Assembly: GCA_047974135.1 (NCBI GenBank)
Contig: JBKECC010000070.1
Coordinates: 1-12,869 of the forward strand
Direction of reading: 5' to 3'
Length of the DNA stretch: 12,869 bases
Origin: JAIRQK01 sp047974135
GTDB lineage: Bacteria; Campylobacterota; Campylobacteria; Campylobacterales; Campylobacteraceae
Part shown: positions 7,158-12,869 of the stretch, piece after piece
Layout of the letters: each line of letters begins with the position of its first letter
Position numbering within the stretch: position 1 is the stretch's first letter
Position numbers and translations under genes: made by a program
The notes under the pieces: model-generated
Told to the model about the DNA's origin: nothing
What the model saw: only the letters and a program-made list of their open reading frames with translations
Database searches by the model: none

Positions 7158-8011
7158 AGTTAGAAGATAGTTGTAAAGATTGCGTTATATCTCAAGCTTT
7201 AAGAGTTGGAAATCTTTTAGGGCTTGATGATTTAAAAGCCAAAGAGATTGTTAACTTAGCGCGTTTACATGTAAAAGGTTTTGATGAGAGTTTAACTCCT
7301 CCACACAACGCGTTTAAACTTTATGAAGATATAGCAAAATCTTTACATGTAAAAGATATATATAAAGAGATAAAACTCTCCTCTTCGAAAAAAGCTAAAG
7401 AGTTTTTGCCACTTTGCGAAAAGTTTTTGGAAAATTCAAAAGATAGACTCTATACAGCAACAAAACTTGCAGTTGTTGGAAATGTTATAGATTTGGCTTC
7501 ACAAATACAGTATGACTTAAAAGATGAGATAGATAAAGTCTTGAAAACTCCATTTGCTATTGATGATTTTAAAAAACTTCATGAAAATCTAAAAACTGCA
7601 AAAAAGATAGTCTATTTAGCTGACAATGCAGGTGAAGAGATTTTTGATAAACTCTTTATAAAAGTCATAAAAGAGGAGTTTAGTGACATAGAGATTTTCT
7701 ACTTTACAAGAGGAAAACCTATAATTAATGACTTAACTTTCAAAGAAGCTTTAAACTCCAAGATGGATGAGGTAGCAACTGTTATTGATAGTGGCGTTCC
7801 AACTCCTGGATTTGCTTTGGAGTTTGCAAACACAAAAGCGCTTAAACTCTTTCATGAAGCTGATGTGGTAATCGCAAAAGGCATGGGAAATTATGAGTGT
7901 TTAAGTGAGTACAGCGGTTTTAATATCTTTCATCTCTTAAAAGTAAAATGTGATGTTGTAGCAAATGCACTAAATGCAAAACTTGGCGATTTAGTCTGTA
8001 AAAAAGCATAA
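7154..8011 (+). CDS. DUF89 / ARMT1-like protein (damage-control phosphatase family)
   Basis: This 285-residue protein belongs to the DUF89 metal-dependent phosphatases, which are thought to dephosphorylate damaged or unwanted sugar and cofactor phosphates. Visible family motifs are an N-terminal CKDC (Cys7, Cys10) and 'VVGNVIDLA' (GN..D, 108-115). 'YLADNAGEEIFD' (154-165) carries the Asp157 and Asn158 metal ligands. 'TRGKPIINDLT' (185-195), 'IDSGVPTPG' (211-219, Asp212) and 'KGMGNYECL' (242-250) follow. The short, archaeal/bacterial type with an N-terminal Cys pair fits best. The ATG overlaps the stop of the PIN-PhoH gene (ATGA), implying coupled translation and perhaps a shared pathway. Two exact TTTACATGTAAA palindromes lie inside at 7264-7275 and 7342-7353, both encoding Leu-His-Val-Lys. 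The substrate is unknown. Confidence 0.87.
   Translation: MKLEDSCKDCVISQALRVGNLLGLDDLKAKEIVNLARLHVKGFDESLTPPHNAFKLYEDIAKSLHVKDIYKEIKLSSSKKAKEFLPLCEKFLENSKDRLYTATKLAVVGNVIDLASQIQYDLKDEIDKVLKTPFAIDDFKKLHENLKTAKKIVYLADNAGEEIFDKLFIKVIKEEFSDIEIFYFTRGKPIINDLTFKEALNSKMDEVATVIDSGVPTPGFALEFANTKALKLFHEADVVIAKGMGNYECLSEYSGFNIFHLLKVKCDVVANALNAKLGDLVCKKA
7264..7353. repeat. Two exact TTTACATGTAAA palindromes inside the DUF89 gene
   Basis: The copies are at 7264-7275 and 7342-7353, with starts 78 bases apart. Both are read as TTA CAT GTA AAA (Leu-His-Val-Lys). Confidence 0.85.
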
Positions 8012-8012
8012 T

Positions 8013-8038
8013 TTTTGTCACAAAAGCGTTATTTTTTT
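8013..8038 (+). terminator. Weak possible terminator after the DUF89 gene
   Basis: TTTTG (8013-8017) and CAAAA (8021-8025) form a short stem with a three-base loop. A T7 run follows at 8032-8038. The stem is nearly all A-T, so termination would be inefficient; it may not be functional. Confidence 0.3.
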
Positions 8039-8053
8039 GTTCATACATTTAAG

Positions 8054-8105
8054 TAAAATTTCCAAAAAATTTCAATAGACTTATCGTTTATTTTATTTTG
8101 GGAGA
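8054..8105 (+). promoter_or_regulatory. Possible sstT promoter -10 and ribosome binding site
   Basis: TAAAAT at 8054-8059 resembles the -10 elements used elsewhere in this window. The Shine-Dalgarno GGGAGA at 8100-8105 decides the start: it fits the ATG at 8110, whereas a TTG at 8098 further upstream would put the Shine-Dalgarno inside the coding sequence. Confidence 0.4.
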
Positions 8106-8109
8106 ATTT

Positions 8110-9327
8110 ATGCAAAGAGTTGTAGAACGCTACAAAAATGGCAACATTGTACTGCAAATAATCGTAGGTATGATTGCTGGCGTTGTGTTAGCACTGATTT
8201 CAAAAGATTTGGCTTTGAGTGCTGGGATACTTGGTGGACTTTTTACGGGTGCCTTAAAGGCGATTGCCCCTATTTTGATTTTTATCTTGGTTATCGTGGC
8301 TATTGCTACAAAACCAAAAAACGTACAAAGCAACATTAAGCCTATCTTGTTTATGTATATCATTGGTATGCTTCTTGCGGCACTTTTTGCTGTTATGATT
8401 TTTTATGCATTTCCAACAAAACTTGTTTTAAGTGGGATTGACGCTGCAACTGGAAGCTCGGCTACTGATATAAGAGAGGTTTTAAGATCTGTTCTTTTTA
8501 AGATGGTAGATAATCCAGTAAACGCTCTAGCATCTGGTAATTTTATAGGCGTTTTAACTTGGGGAGTGGGCATTGGTATTGCACTTTATTTTAGTAGTTC
8601 AAGCACAACAAAAGAGTTTTTAGTAGATGCAAATAGCGCAGCACTTTCACTTGTTAGATTTATAATCCGCCTTGCTCCTTTTGGTATCTTTGGTATCACC
8701 GCTCAAGTTTTTGCAGAAACTGGTGTTGATGCACTTTTGAGTTACGTAAAGATTTTAGGACTTTTGGTAAGCTCTATGCTTTTTACATACTTTGTTATAA
8801 ATCCTGTTATTATGTTTATGGCTTCACGTAGAAATCCGTATCCTGTTGTTTTTAAAACACTGGCTCATAGTGCCATTTTTGCTTTTTTTACAAGAAGTTC
8901 AGCTGCAAATACACCAGTTAACTTAGAGCTTTGCAAAAAAATGGGGCTTGACCCAAACACTTACACAGTTTCTATTCCACTTGGAACTGCTATAAATATG
9001 TCAGGAGCAGCTATAACTATAACTATTTTTACACTCGCGACTGCTTATACAGTTGGCGTTGATATAGGATTTGGTTCTGCACTTTTACTTTGTGTTATCT
9101 CAGCTCTTGCTGCTTGTGGAGTTTCTGGCGTTGCTGGAGGCTCTTTGATGCTTATACCTCTTGCTTGTGGACTTTTTAATATAAGCAACGATATAGCAAT
9201 GCAAGTTGTTGCTATTGGTTTTATGATAGGCGTTATACAAGATTCTGTTGAAACTGCACTAAATAGCGCAACAGATGTTATGTTTACAGCTGCCGTATCA
9301 AAAATAAAACCAAATTTAGATTTTTAA
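8110..9327 (+). CDS. sstT: Sodium:serine/threonine symporter SstT
   Basis: This 405-residue inner-membrane protein of the dicarboxylate/amino acid:cation symporter (DAACS/GltP-like) family imports serine and threonine with Na+. The start 'VLQIIVGMIAGVVLALI' and then 'GALKAIAPILIFILVIVAIA' follow E. coli SstT closely. The family core motifs are present: hairpin-loop 'TRSSAANTPVN' (261-271, the serine-rich SSAAN), 'GTAINMSGAAI' (292-302, Na+ site), the second hairpin 'GVSGVAGGS' (337-345) and 'IQDSVETALNSATDV' (376-390, substrate/Na+ ligands in TM8). The length matches the family (about 400-415). Serine is a key carbon source for many Campylobacterota, so this fits the organism. It appears to be a single-gene unit with promoter-like sequence upstream and a palindrome hairpin downstream. 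Confidence 0.93.
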   Translation: MQRVVERYKNGNIVLQIIVGMIAGVVLALISKDLALSAGILGGLFTGALKAIAPILIFILVIVAIATKPKNVQSNIKPILFMYIIGMLLAALFAVMIFYAFPTKLVLSGIDAATGSSATDIREVLRSVLFKMVDNPVNALASGNFIGVLTWGVGIGIALYFSSSSTTKEFLVDANSAALSLVRFIIRLAPFGIFGITAQVFAETGVDALLSYVKILGLLVSSMLFTYFVINPVIMFMASRRNPYPVVFKTLAHSAIFAFFTRSSAANTPVNLELCKKMGLDPNTYTVSIPLGTAINMSGAAITITIFTLATAYTVGVDIGFGSALLLCVISALAACGVSGVAGGSLMLIPLACGLFNISNDIAMQVVAIGFMIGVIQDSVETALNSATDVMFTAAVSKIKPNLDF

Positions 9328-9339
9328 TACACACTTTTT

Positions 9340-9371
9340 CTTTACATGTAAATAACTTTTTACATGTAAAG
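9340..9371. repeat. Paired TTTACATGTAAA palindromes forming a large inverted repeat
   Basis: Two exact copies lie 6 bases apart (9341-9352 and 9359-9370). With flanking bases they make 13-base arms, CTTTACATGTAAA (9340-9352) and TTTACATGTAAAG (9359-9371), with loop taactt. Each arm is also self-complementary. It starts 13 bases after the sstT stop. It could act as an sstT terminator, although no clean T run follows, or as a double binding site. Confidence 0.85.
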
Positions 9372-9487
9372 CCTAACTTTGCTACTTTTTATAAAAACTT
9401 CTCTTAACATACTGCAACAAATGATTTACATAAGTTAATATTGTGCGTATTATCATTCTTTTATTCTTCTATTTTAAAGGATATAGC

Positions 9488-10276
9488 ATGCGTAAATTTT
9501 ACTTTGTATTGTTACTGGTTTTTACATCACTATTTTCAAAAGATTTTTGTAGAACAGATATGTTGGCAGTAGAGCCAAATATAAGTTCAAAAGAGGTAAA
9601 AGAAGAGTTTTTAAAATACGACTTTTCAAGTATCTACACTCAAACATCAAATGATTTTATTTTTGGTGTTATGGGAAATGAAATGCAAAGATTTAAAATA
9701 AAAATACTTGCTGTCTCAAAAGACAAAGACAATGCAAGTGAGTATTTTGTTGTGGGAAAAACTTTAAGAGATGATGGAAAAATAAGAGAATTTTCTGGTG
9801 TGATTATAATTGATGCAATGCGAGAGATAATGTTTCCGTTTATAAAAGAAGAATCCTTAAAAAACGAAGATATACAAGAAGCAGAGCAGATAGATAGGGC
9901 AGGGATTTTAAGTGCAAAATACTTTTTTAAAGAGTATGGTAACAGTCAAACAACGGGAAGTTTTTTTGGAGTTTTACACTCAAAATGGTTTTTAAGTAAA
10001 GATGGAAACATGAAATATAACGACATAAGAGTAGATGCTGATGGATATTTTAATAACTCTTTTGTTGGAAGATTTGAAGAGCACTCTAGCAAAAAAAGAG
10101 TTGGAGCAAACTGGGGAGATTATAGAGTTCCGTATGTTCCTTGTGATTTTGACATAGGAGAAGAACATTTTTTACCAAGTGAAAAATATATAAAAAATGG
10201 CTGGGAAAATTATGTGAACGCAAAAAATGGAGATAAAAAAGCACAAGAAATCGAATCATCAAGCTGGTGGAAATAA
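9488..10276 (+). CDS. Exported protein of unknown function, copy 1 (two-cysteine family)
   Basis: This is a 262-residue protein. I do not recognise a named family. A signal peptide covers about residues 1-17 ('MRKFYFVLLLVFTSLFS'), so it is exported. There is no lipobox, so it is probably periplasmic. The mature part has exactly two cysteines, in 'FCRTDM' and 'PCDFDIG', which could pair as a disulfide. Conserved blocks shared with copy 2 include 'NEMQRFKIKI', 'GKTLRD', 'REFSG', 'DGYFNNSFVG', 'ANW.D.RVP', 'KNGWE.Y' and the C-terminal 'AQEIE...WWK'. The pattern suggests a beta-rich soluble domain. The start is ATG 9488, with AAAGGA at 9476-9481; an in-frame GTG at 9443 would bury the signal peptide and is less likely. 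Identity to copy 2 is about 55-60% by eye. It lies 80 bases upstream of an aldo/keto reductase, in the same order as copy 2. Confidence 0.8.
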   Translation: MRKFYFVLLLVFTSLFSKDFCRTDMLAVEPNISSKEVKEEFLKYDFSSIYTQTSNDFIFGVMGNEMQRFKIKILAVSKDKDNASEYFVVGKTLRDDGKIREFSGVIIIDAMREIMFPFIKEESLKNEDIQEAEQIDRAGILSAKYFFKEYGNSQTTGSFFGVLHSKWFLSKDGNMKYNDIRVDADGYFNNSFVGRFEEHSSKKRVGANWGDYRVPYVPCDFDIGEEHFLPSEKYIKNGWENYVNAKNGDKKAQEIESSSWWK

Positions 10277-10356
10277 AATTTTATGTACCTGATATTGTCG
10301 ATATGTTTACCTGACTTTGTTAACATTCATGGATAAAAATATGTCAAGGAGATTTC

Positions 10357-11289
10357 ATGAGCCAAAGTTTTAAAATACCAAAGATTACCATAGGCGGCAA
10401 CGTATTTGGTTGGACTTTAAATGAGAATGAGTCATTTAAAGTTTTAGATAGTTTTGTGGAAAATGGACTAAACTTTATAGATACAGCAAATATCTATTCA
10501 ACTTGGGTTCCTGGCAACAAAGGTGGAGAATCAGAAGTAATCATAGGAAATTGGCTTAAAAAAAGAGGCAAAAGAGATGATATCATCATCGCTACAAAGG
10601 TTGGTGGCGAGATAGGTGGTAAAAAAGGCTTAAGTAAGGCAAATATCACAAAAGAGGTTGAGGATTCACTAAAGAGATTAAAAACTGACCATATTGATTT
10701 GTATATCTCACACTTTGATGATGAAAACACACCAGTTTCAGACGTTATAGAAACATATAACAAACTCTTAAAAGAGGGAAAAATCAAAAACATCGGTGCA
10801 TCAAACTTTAAACTCTCAAGGCTACAAGAGTCAAATGACTTTGCAAAGAAAAACGGCTTACAAGGATATATAAGCATACAACCAGAATACAATCTTTATG
10901 ATAGAGAAAAGTTTGAAAAAGAGTATGTTGAGTTTTTGAAAAATGAAAAACTCATAGTTACACCTTACTACTCTCTTGCAAGCGGGTTCTTGAGTGGAAA
11001 ATACAAAACAGAGGAAGATTACGCAAAAAGTGCTCGTGGGGCTGGTATAAAACAAAAATACTTCAACCAAAGAGGCGAGAAAATCATCAAAGCACTTAGC
11101 GAAGTTGCAAAAGAGAGTGGAGCAACTTTTTCTGAAGTCTCTATAGCTTGGTTACTCTCTAAACCATATATAACTTCACCAATTGCAAGTGCAACCTCTG
11201 CTTCTCAAGTAAAAGAGTTAGCAAATGCAGCAAAACTAAAACTCTCAGTTGAACAAGTAAAAAAACTTGATTTGGCAAGTAACTACTAA
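10357..11289 (+). CDS. Aldo/keto reductase, copy 1 (intact)
   Basis: This 310-residue NAD(P)H-dependent oxidoreductase has the (beta/alpha)8 AKR fold and is cytoplasmic (no signal peptide). The catalytic tetrad is complete: Asp42 and Tyr47 ('FIDTANIYS'), Lys81 ('IIATKVGG') and His119 ('DLYISHFDD'). Further AKR features are 'GNKGGESEVIIGNWLKKR', 'LKEGKIKNIGASNF', 'QPEYNLYDR' and the C-terminal cofactor-binding 'SPIASATSASQVKEL'. The family reduces aldehydes and ketones; the sequence looks like the YajO/Tas/YghZ-like AKR groups, but I cannot assign the substrate. The Shine-Dalgarno AAGGAG (10346-10351) sits 5 bases before the ATG. It follows the exported protein copy 1 with no terminator between, so they are probably cotranscribed. 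A strong terminator follows. Identity to copy 2 is about two-thirds over the shared 180 residues (hand alignment). Confidence 0.92.
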   Translation: MSQSFKIPKITIGGNVFGWTLNENESFKVLDSFVENGLNFIDTANIYSTWVPGNKGGESEVIIGNWLKKRGKRDDIIIATKVGGEIGGKKGLSKANITKEVEDSLKRLKTDHIDLYISHFDDENTPVSDVIETYNKLLKEGKIKNIGASNFKLSRLQESNDFAKKNGLQGYISIQPEYNLYDREKFEKEYVEFLKNEKLIVTPYYSLASGFLSGKYKTEEDYAKSARGAGIKQKYFNQRGEKIIKALSEVAKESGATFSEVSIAWLLSKPYITSPIASATSASQVKELANAAKLKLSVEQVKKLDLASNY

Positions 11290-11291
11290 GC

Positions 11292-11303
11292 TTTACATGT
11301 AAA
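11292..11303. repeat. Exact TTTACATGTAAA palindrome
   Basis: This exact copy begins 3 bases after the stop codon of aldo/keto reductase copy 1. Its last bases overlap the foot of the following terminator stem. Confidence 0.9.
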
Positions 11304-11339
11304 CCAAAAAGGAGAATCTATTCTCTTTTTTGGTTTTTA
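11301..11339 (+). terminator. Strong intrinsic terminator after aldo/keto reductase copy 1
   Basis: The left arm 11301-11316 (AAACCAAAAAGGAGAA) pairs with the right arm 11321-11336 (TTCTCTTTTTTGGTTT), with one G.U pair and loop tcta. The T run continues to 11339. It separates the first module from the second. Confidence 0.88.
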
Positions 11340-11372
11340 TAAAAAAATTATATATCTTACTTTTTTCTTGTA

Positions 11373-11419
11373 TTTATCCTAAATTTGCTAAAATTCAAGT
11401 TATCAAAATGACAAAAAGG
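11373..11419 (+). promoter_or_regulatory. Promoter for exported protein copy 2 (extended -10)
   Basis: TGC-TAAAAT (11386-11394) is an extended -10 element at the end of a 22-base block (11373-11394). That block recurs with one mismatch upstream of aldo/keto reductase copy 2. A T-rich stretch precedes it. The ribosome binding site AAAAAGG is at 11413-11419, 7 bases before the ATG. Confidence 0.6.
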
Positions 11420-11426
11420 TTGGCTT

Positions 11427-12212
11427 ATGAAAAGGATGATTTTTGCTATATTGTGTCTATCTACAATGCTGTTTTCACAAAATTTATGTAGAACAGATAT
11501 TTTGAAAACTGAACCAGATGTAAGTTCAAAAGAGTTAAAAGATAGACTTTTAAAGTATGATTTTTCAGATATTTTTACCACAACTCCAAATAAATTTGTT
11601 TATGGGGTTATCGGTGAAGAGATGCAAAGATTTAAAATAAAAATCATCACAGTTATGAAAAGTAAAGGCAAGCAAAACAAATACTCAGTCTTTGGAAAAA
11701 CATTGCGAGATGGTAAAGTTAGAGAGTTTTCAGGAGATATAGCCATCACTTCCATAAAAGAGATTATCTACACAAAAGAGGAGAGAAATCTCATGCAAAA
11801 TGAGGGCTATTTTGATATGAGTAGAGTTAAAACAACAGGAATTTTGAGTGGAAATTACGTTTTTAAAGAATATGAACAAGATAAAGAAAGTGGCATTTTT
11901 TTTGGTTCATTACAATCAAAATGGTTTCTTGATGAAAACAATAAAATAAAATATAATGATTTAAAAGGTTACTCAGATGGGTATTTTAATAACTCATTTG
12001 TTGGATTTTTTGAAAAATATGCAAGTCAAAACAAGGTTATCGCAAACTGGGCAGATTTTAGAGTTCCAAACACACCTTGCGATTTTGATATAGGAGCAGG
12101 AGATTTTTCCCCAAGTGATAAATATCTAAAAAATGGTTGGGAAGATTACCAAAAAGCGCTAAATGAAAATAGTGCGGCACAAGAGATAGAAAACAAAGAG
12201 TGGTGGAAATAG
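11427..12212 (+). CDS. Exported protein of unknown function, copy 2 (two-cysteine family)
   Basis: This 261-residue protein is a paralog of the one at 9488-10276, and it has no recognisable named family. The signal peptide is about residues 1-17 (hydrophobic 'MIFAILCLSTMLFS'); the cysteine in it is not in a convincing lipobox position. The mature part again has just two cysteines, in 'LCRTDI' and 'PCDFDIG'. The conserved blocks are the same as in copy 1, including 'EMQRFKIKI', 'GKTLRD', 'GYFNNSFVG' and 'EWWK' at the C-terminus. Divergence is spread along the length and the intergenic DNA differs, so the duplication is not recent. An alternative start at the fourth codon (ATG) exists, but the first ATG has the better spacing to AAAAAGG. 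It has its own extended -10 promoter. A palindrome and a second promoter follow before the reductase copy. Confidence 0.8.
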   Translation: MKRMIFAILCLSTMLFSQNLCRTDILKTEPDVSSKELKDRLLKYDFSDIFTTTPNKFVYGVIGEEMQRFKIKIITVMKSKGKQNKYSVFGKTLRDGKVREFSGDIAITSIKEIIYTKEERNLMQNEGYFDMSRVKTTGILSGNYVFKEYEQDKESGIFFGSLQSKWFLDENNKIKYNDLKGYSDGYFNNSFVGFFEKYASQNKVIANWADFRVPNTPCDFDIGAGDFSPSDKYLKNGWEDYQKALNENSAAQEIENKEWWK

Positions 12213-12243
12213 TTTACATATAAAGCTTTTACATGTAAGCTTT
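12213..12243. repeat. Degenerate plus near-exact TTTACATGTAAA palindromes
   Basis: TTTACATATAAA (12213-12224, one mismatch) is followed by TTACATGTAA (12229-12238). The second is flanked by AAAGC (12222-12226) and GCTTT (12239-12243), so it forms a hairpin. The pair starts right after the stop of exported protein copy 2. It resembles the double element after sstT and may attenuate transcription. Confidence 0.75.
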
Positions 12244-12261
12244 AGCCCTTTATTTCTTACA

Positions 12262-12307
12262 TTTATCCTAAATCTGCTAAAATCTAATATATTAAAAATT
12301 TTAGGAG
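12262..12307 (+). promoter_or_regulatory. Promoter for aldo/keto reductase copy 2 (extended -10)
   Basis: The 22-base block at 12262-12283 repeats the one at 11373-11394 with one mismatch and ends in TGC-TAAAAT (12275-12283). The ribosome binding site TTAGGAG is at 12301-12307, 6 bases before the ATG. So reductase copy 2 seems to have its own promoter, while copy 1 shows no such block. Confidence 0.6.
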
Positions 12308-12313
12308 TTTTAT

Positions 12314-12856
12314 ATGTCGCAAAGTTTTAAAATACCAAAGATAACACTTGGTGGAAACGTTTTTGGCTGGACGATAGATGAAAAAGAGTCTTTTAAGATT
12401 TTAGATTTTTCTGTACAAAATGGACTGAATTTTATAGATACAGCCGATGTTTATTCACTCTGGCATGAGGGAAACAAGGGCGGAGAATCAGAAACAATCA
12501 TAGGAAATTGGATAAAAAAAAGAGGCAAAAGAGATGATTTGCTTATCGCTACAAAACTTGGATGGGATTTAGGAAATGGCAAAAAAGGCTTAAGTAAAAA
12601 ATATATGAAAGAAGCCATAAATGCTTCGCTAAAGAGATTAAATACTGACTATGTTGATTTATATATTTCACACCGTGATGATGAAGAAACTCCGCTTGAA
12701 GAGACTATGGAAGCCTTTAATGAATTGATAAAAGAGGGCAAAGTAAGAGAGATTGGCTCATCAAATATTTATGCTAAAAAAACAAAAGAGACAAACGACT
12801 ATGCAAAGAAAAATGGATTAAAAGGTTATATAAGAATTCAAACACAATATAACTAA
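12314..12856 (+). pseudogene. Aldo/keto reductase, copy 2, interrupted by an in-frame stop
   Basis: There are 180 codons before TAA at 12854-12856; an intact AKR has about 310. The N-terminal part is well kept: the tetrad Asp42, Tyr47 ('FIDTADVYS'), Lys81 ('IATKLG') and His120 ('DLYISHRDD') is complete, with one extra residue relative to copy 1 near position 87. The product would lack the last three or so beta/alpha units and the cofactor-phosphate-binding C-terminus, so it should not be a working reductase. The stop falls exactly where copy 1 reads 'YNLYDR'. The next codons here (gtt tat aga aaa) give V-Y-R-K, so reading TTA for TAA would restore 'YNLVYRK', a common AKR form. A point nonsense mutation or a sequencing error therefore fits better than a frameshift. 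The window ends 13 bases later, so the rest cannot be seen. Confidence 0.75.
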
Positions 12857-12869
12857 GTTTATAGAAAAG

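Noticed and set aside
8098..8109. Longer SstT starting at TTG 8098
   Set aside because: The Shine-Dalgarno GGGAGA lies inside that extension and fits ATG 8110.
9443..9487. Longer form of exported protein copy 1 starting at GTG 9443
   Set aside because: It would place 15 residues before the signal peptide and has no ribosome binding site; ATG 9488 has AAAGGA upstream and matches copy 2.
12314..12856. Reductase copy 2 as merely cut by the window edge
   Set aside because: The TAA at 12854 comes 13 bases before the edge, so the stop is real in the given sequence.

Overview
The window looks like chromosomal DNA from a low-GC (about two-thirds A+T by eye) member of the Campylobacterota, such as Campylobacter, Sulfurospirillum or a relative. 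The main evidence is the left-hand block ffh-rpsP-khpA-rimM-trmD-rplS. To my recollection it has the gene order of the Campylobacter jejuni Cj0709-Cj0714 region, and the proteins have the lengths and sequence character of that phylum (76-residue S16, 118-residue L19, and a TrmD with the 'ESFE.NLLEAP' stretch). I cannot name the species.

Layout, all on the + strand. (1) 1-2682: a tightly packed translation and RNA-processing operon. It holds the 3' end of ffh, then rpsP, khpA, rimM (overlapping khpA by 11 bases), trmD (GTG start, 1 base after rimM) and rplS, and ends in a hairpin terminator. (2) 2683-5686: a two-gene unit for exported hydrolases, an alpha/beta hydrolase and an SGNH/GDSL hydrolase. 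Both have Sec-type signal peptides, and a strong intrinsic terminator follows. (3) 5778-8011: a PIN-PhoH fusion (nuclease domain plus PhoH ATPase) translationally coupled through an ATGA overlap to a DUF89 (ARMT1-like, damage-control phosphatase-type) protein. (4) 8110-9327: sstT, a sodium:serine/threonine symporter. (5) 9488 to the end: a tandemly duplicated two-gene module. Each unit encodes a small exported protein of unknown function with two conserved cysteines, followed by an aldo/keto reductase. The second reductase copy meets an in-frame TAA at codon 181, about 60% of the way through, and its last complete codons suggest a nonsense mutation in an otherwise continuing frame.

A 12-bp perfect palindrome, TTTACATGTAAA, runs through the whole window. 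I count seven exact copies plus several near copies, against far fewer than one expected from base composition. They sit mostly just downstream of genes, next to or inside hairpins. Three more lie inside coding regions, always in the same codon phase and always encoding Leu-His-Val-Lys. Their role is unknown.

The first block is housekeeping. The rest looks accessory: exported esterases, an amino-acid importer, a possible RNA-processing pair and a duplicated exported-protein/reductase module. No tRNA, rRNA, CRISPR array, insertion sequence or prophage gene is visible. No gene-free stretch exceeds 300 bases; the longest is 2683-2941.
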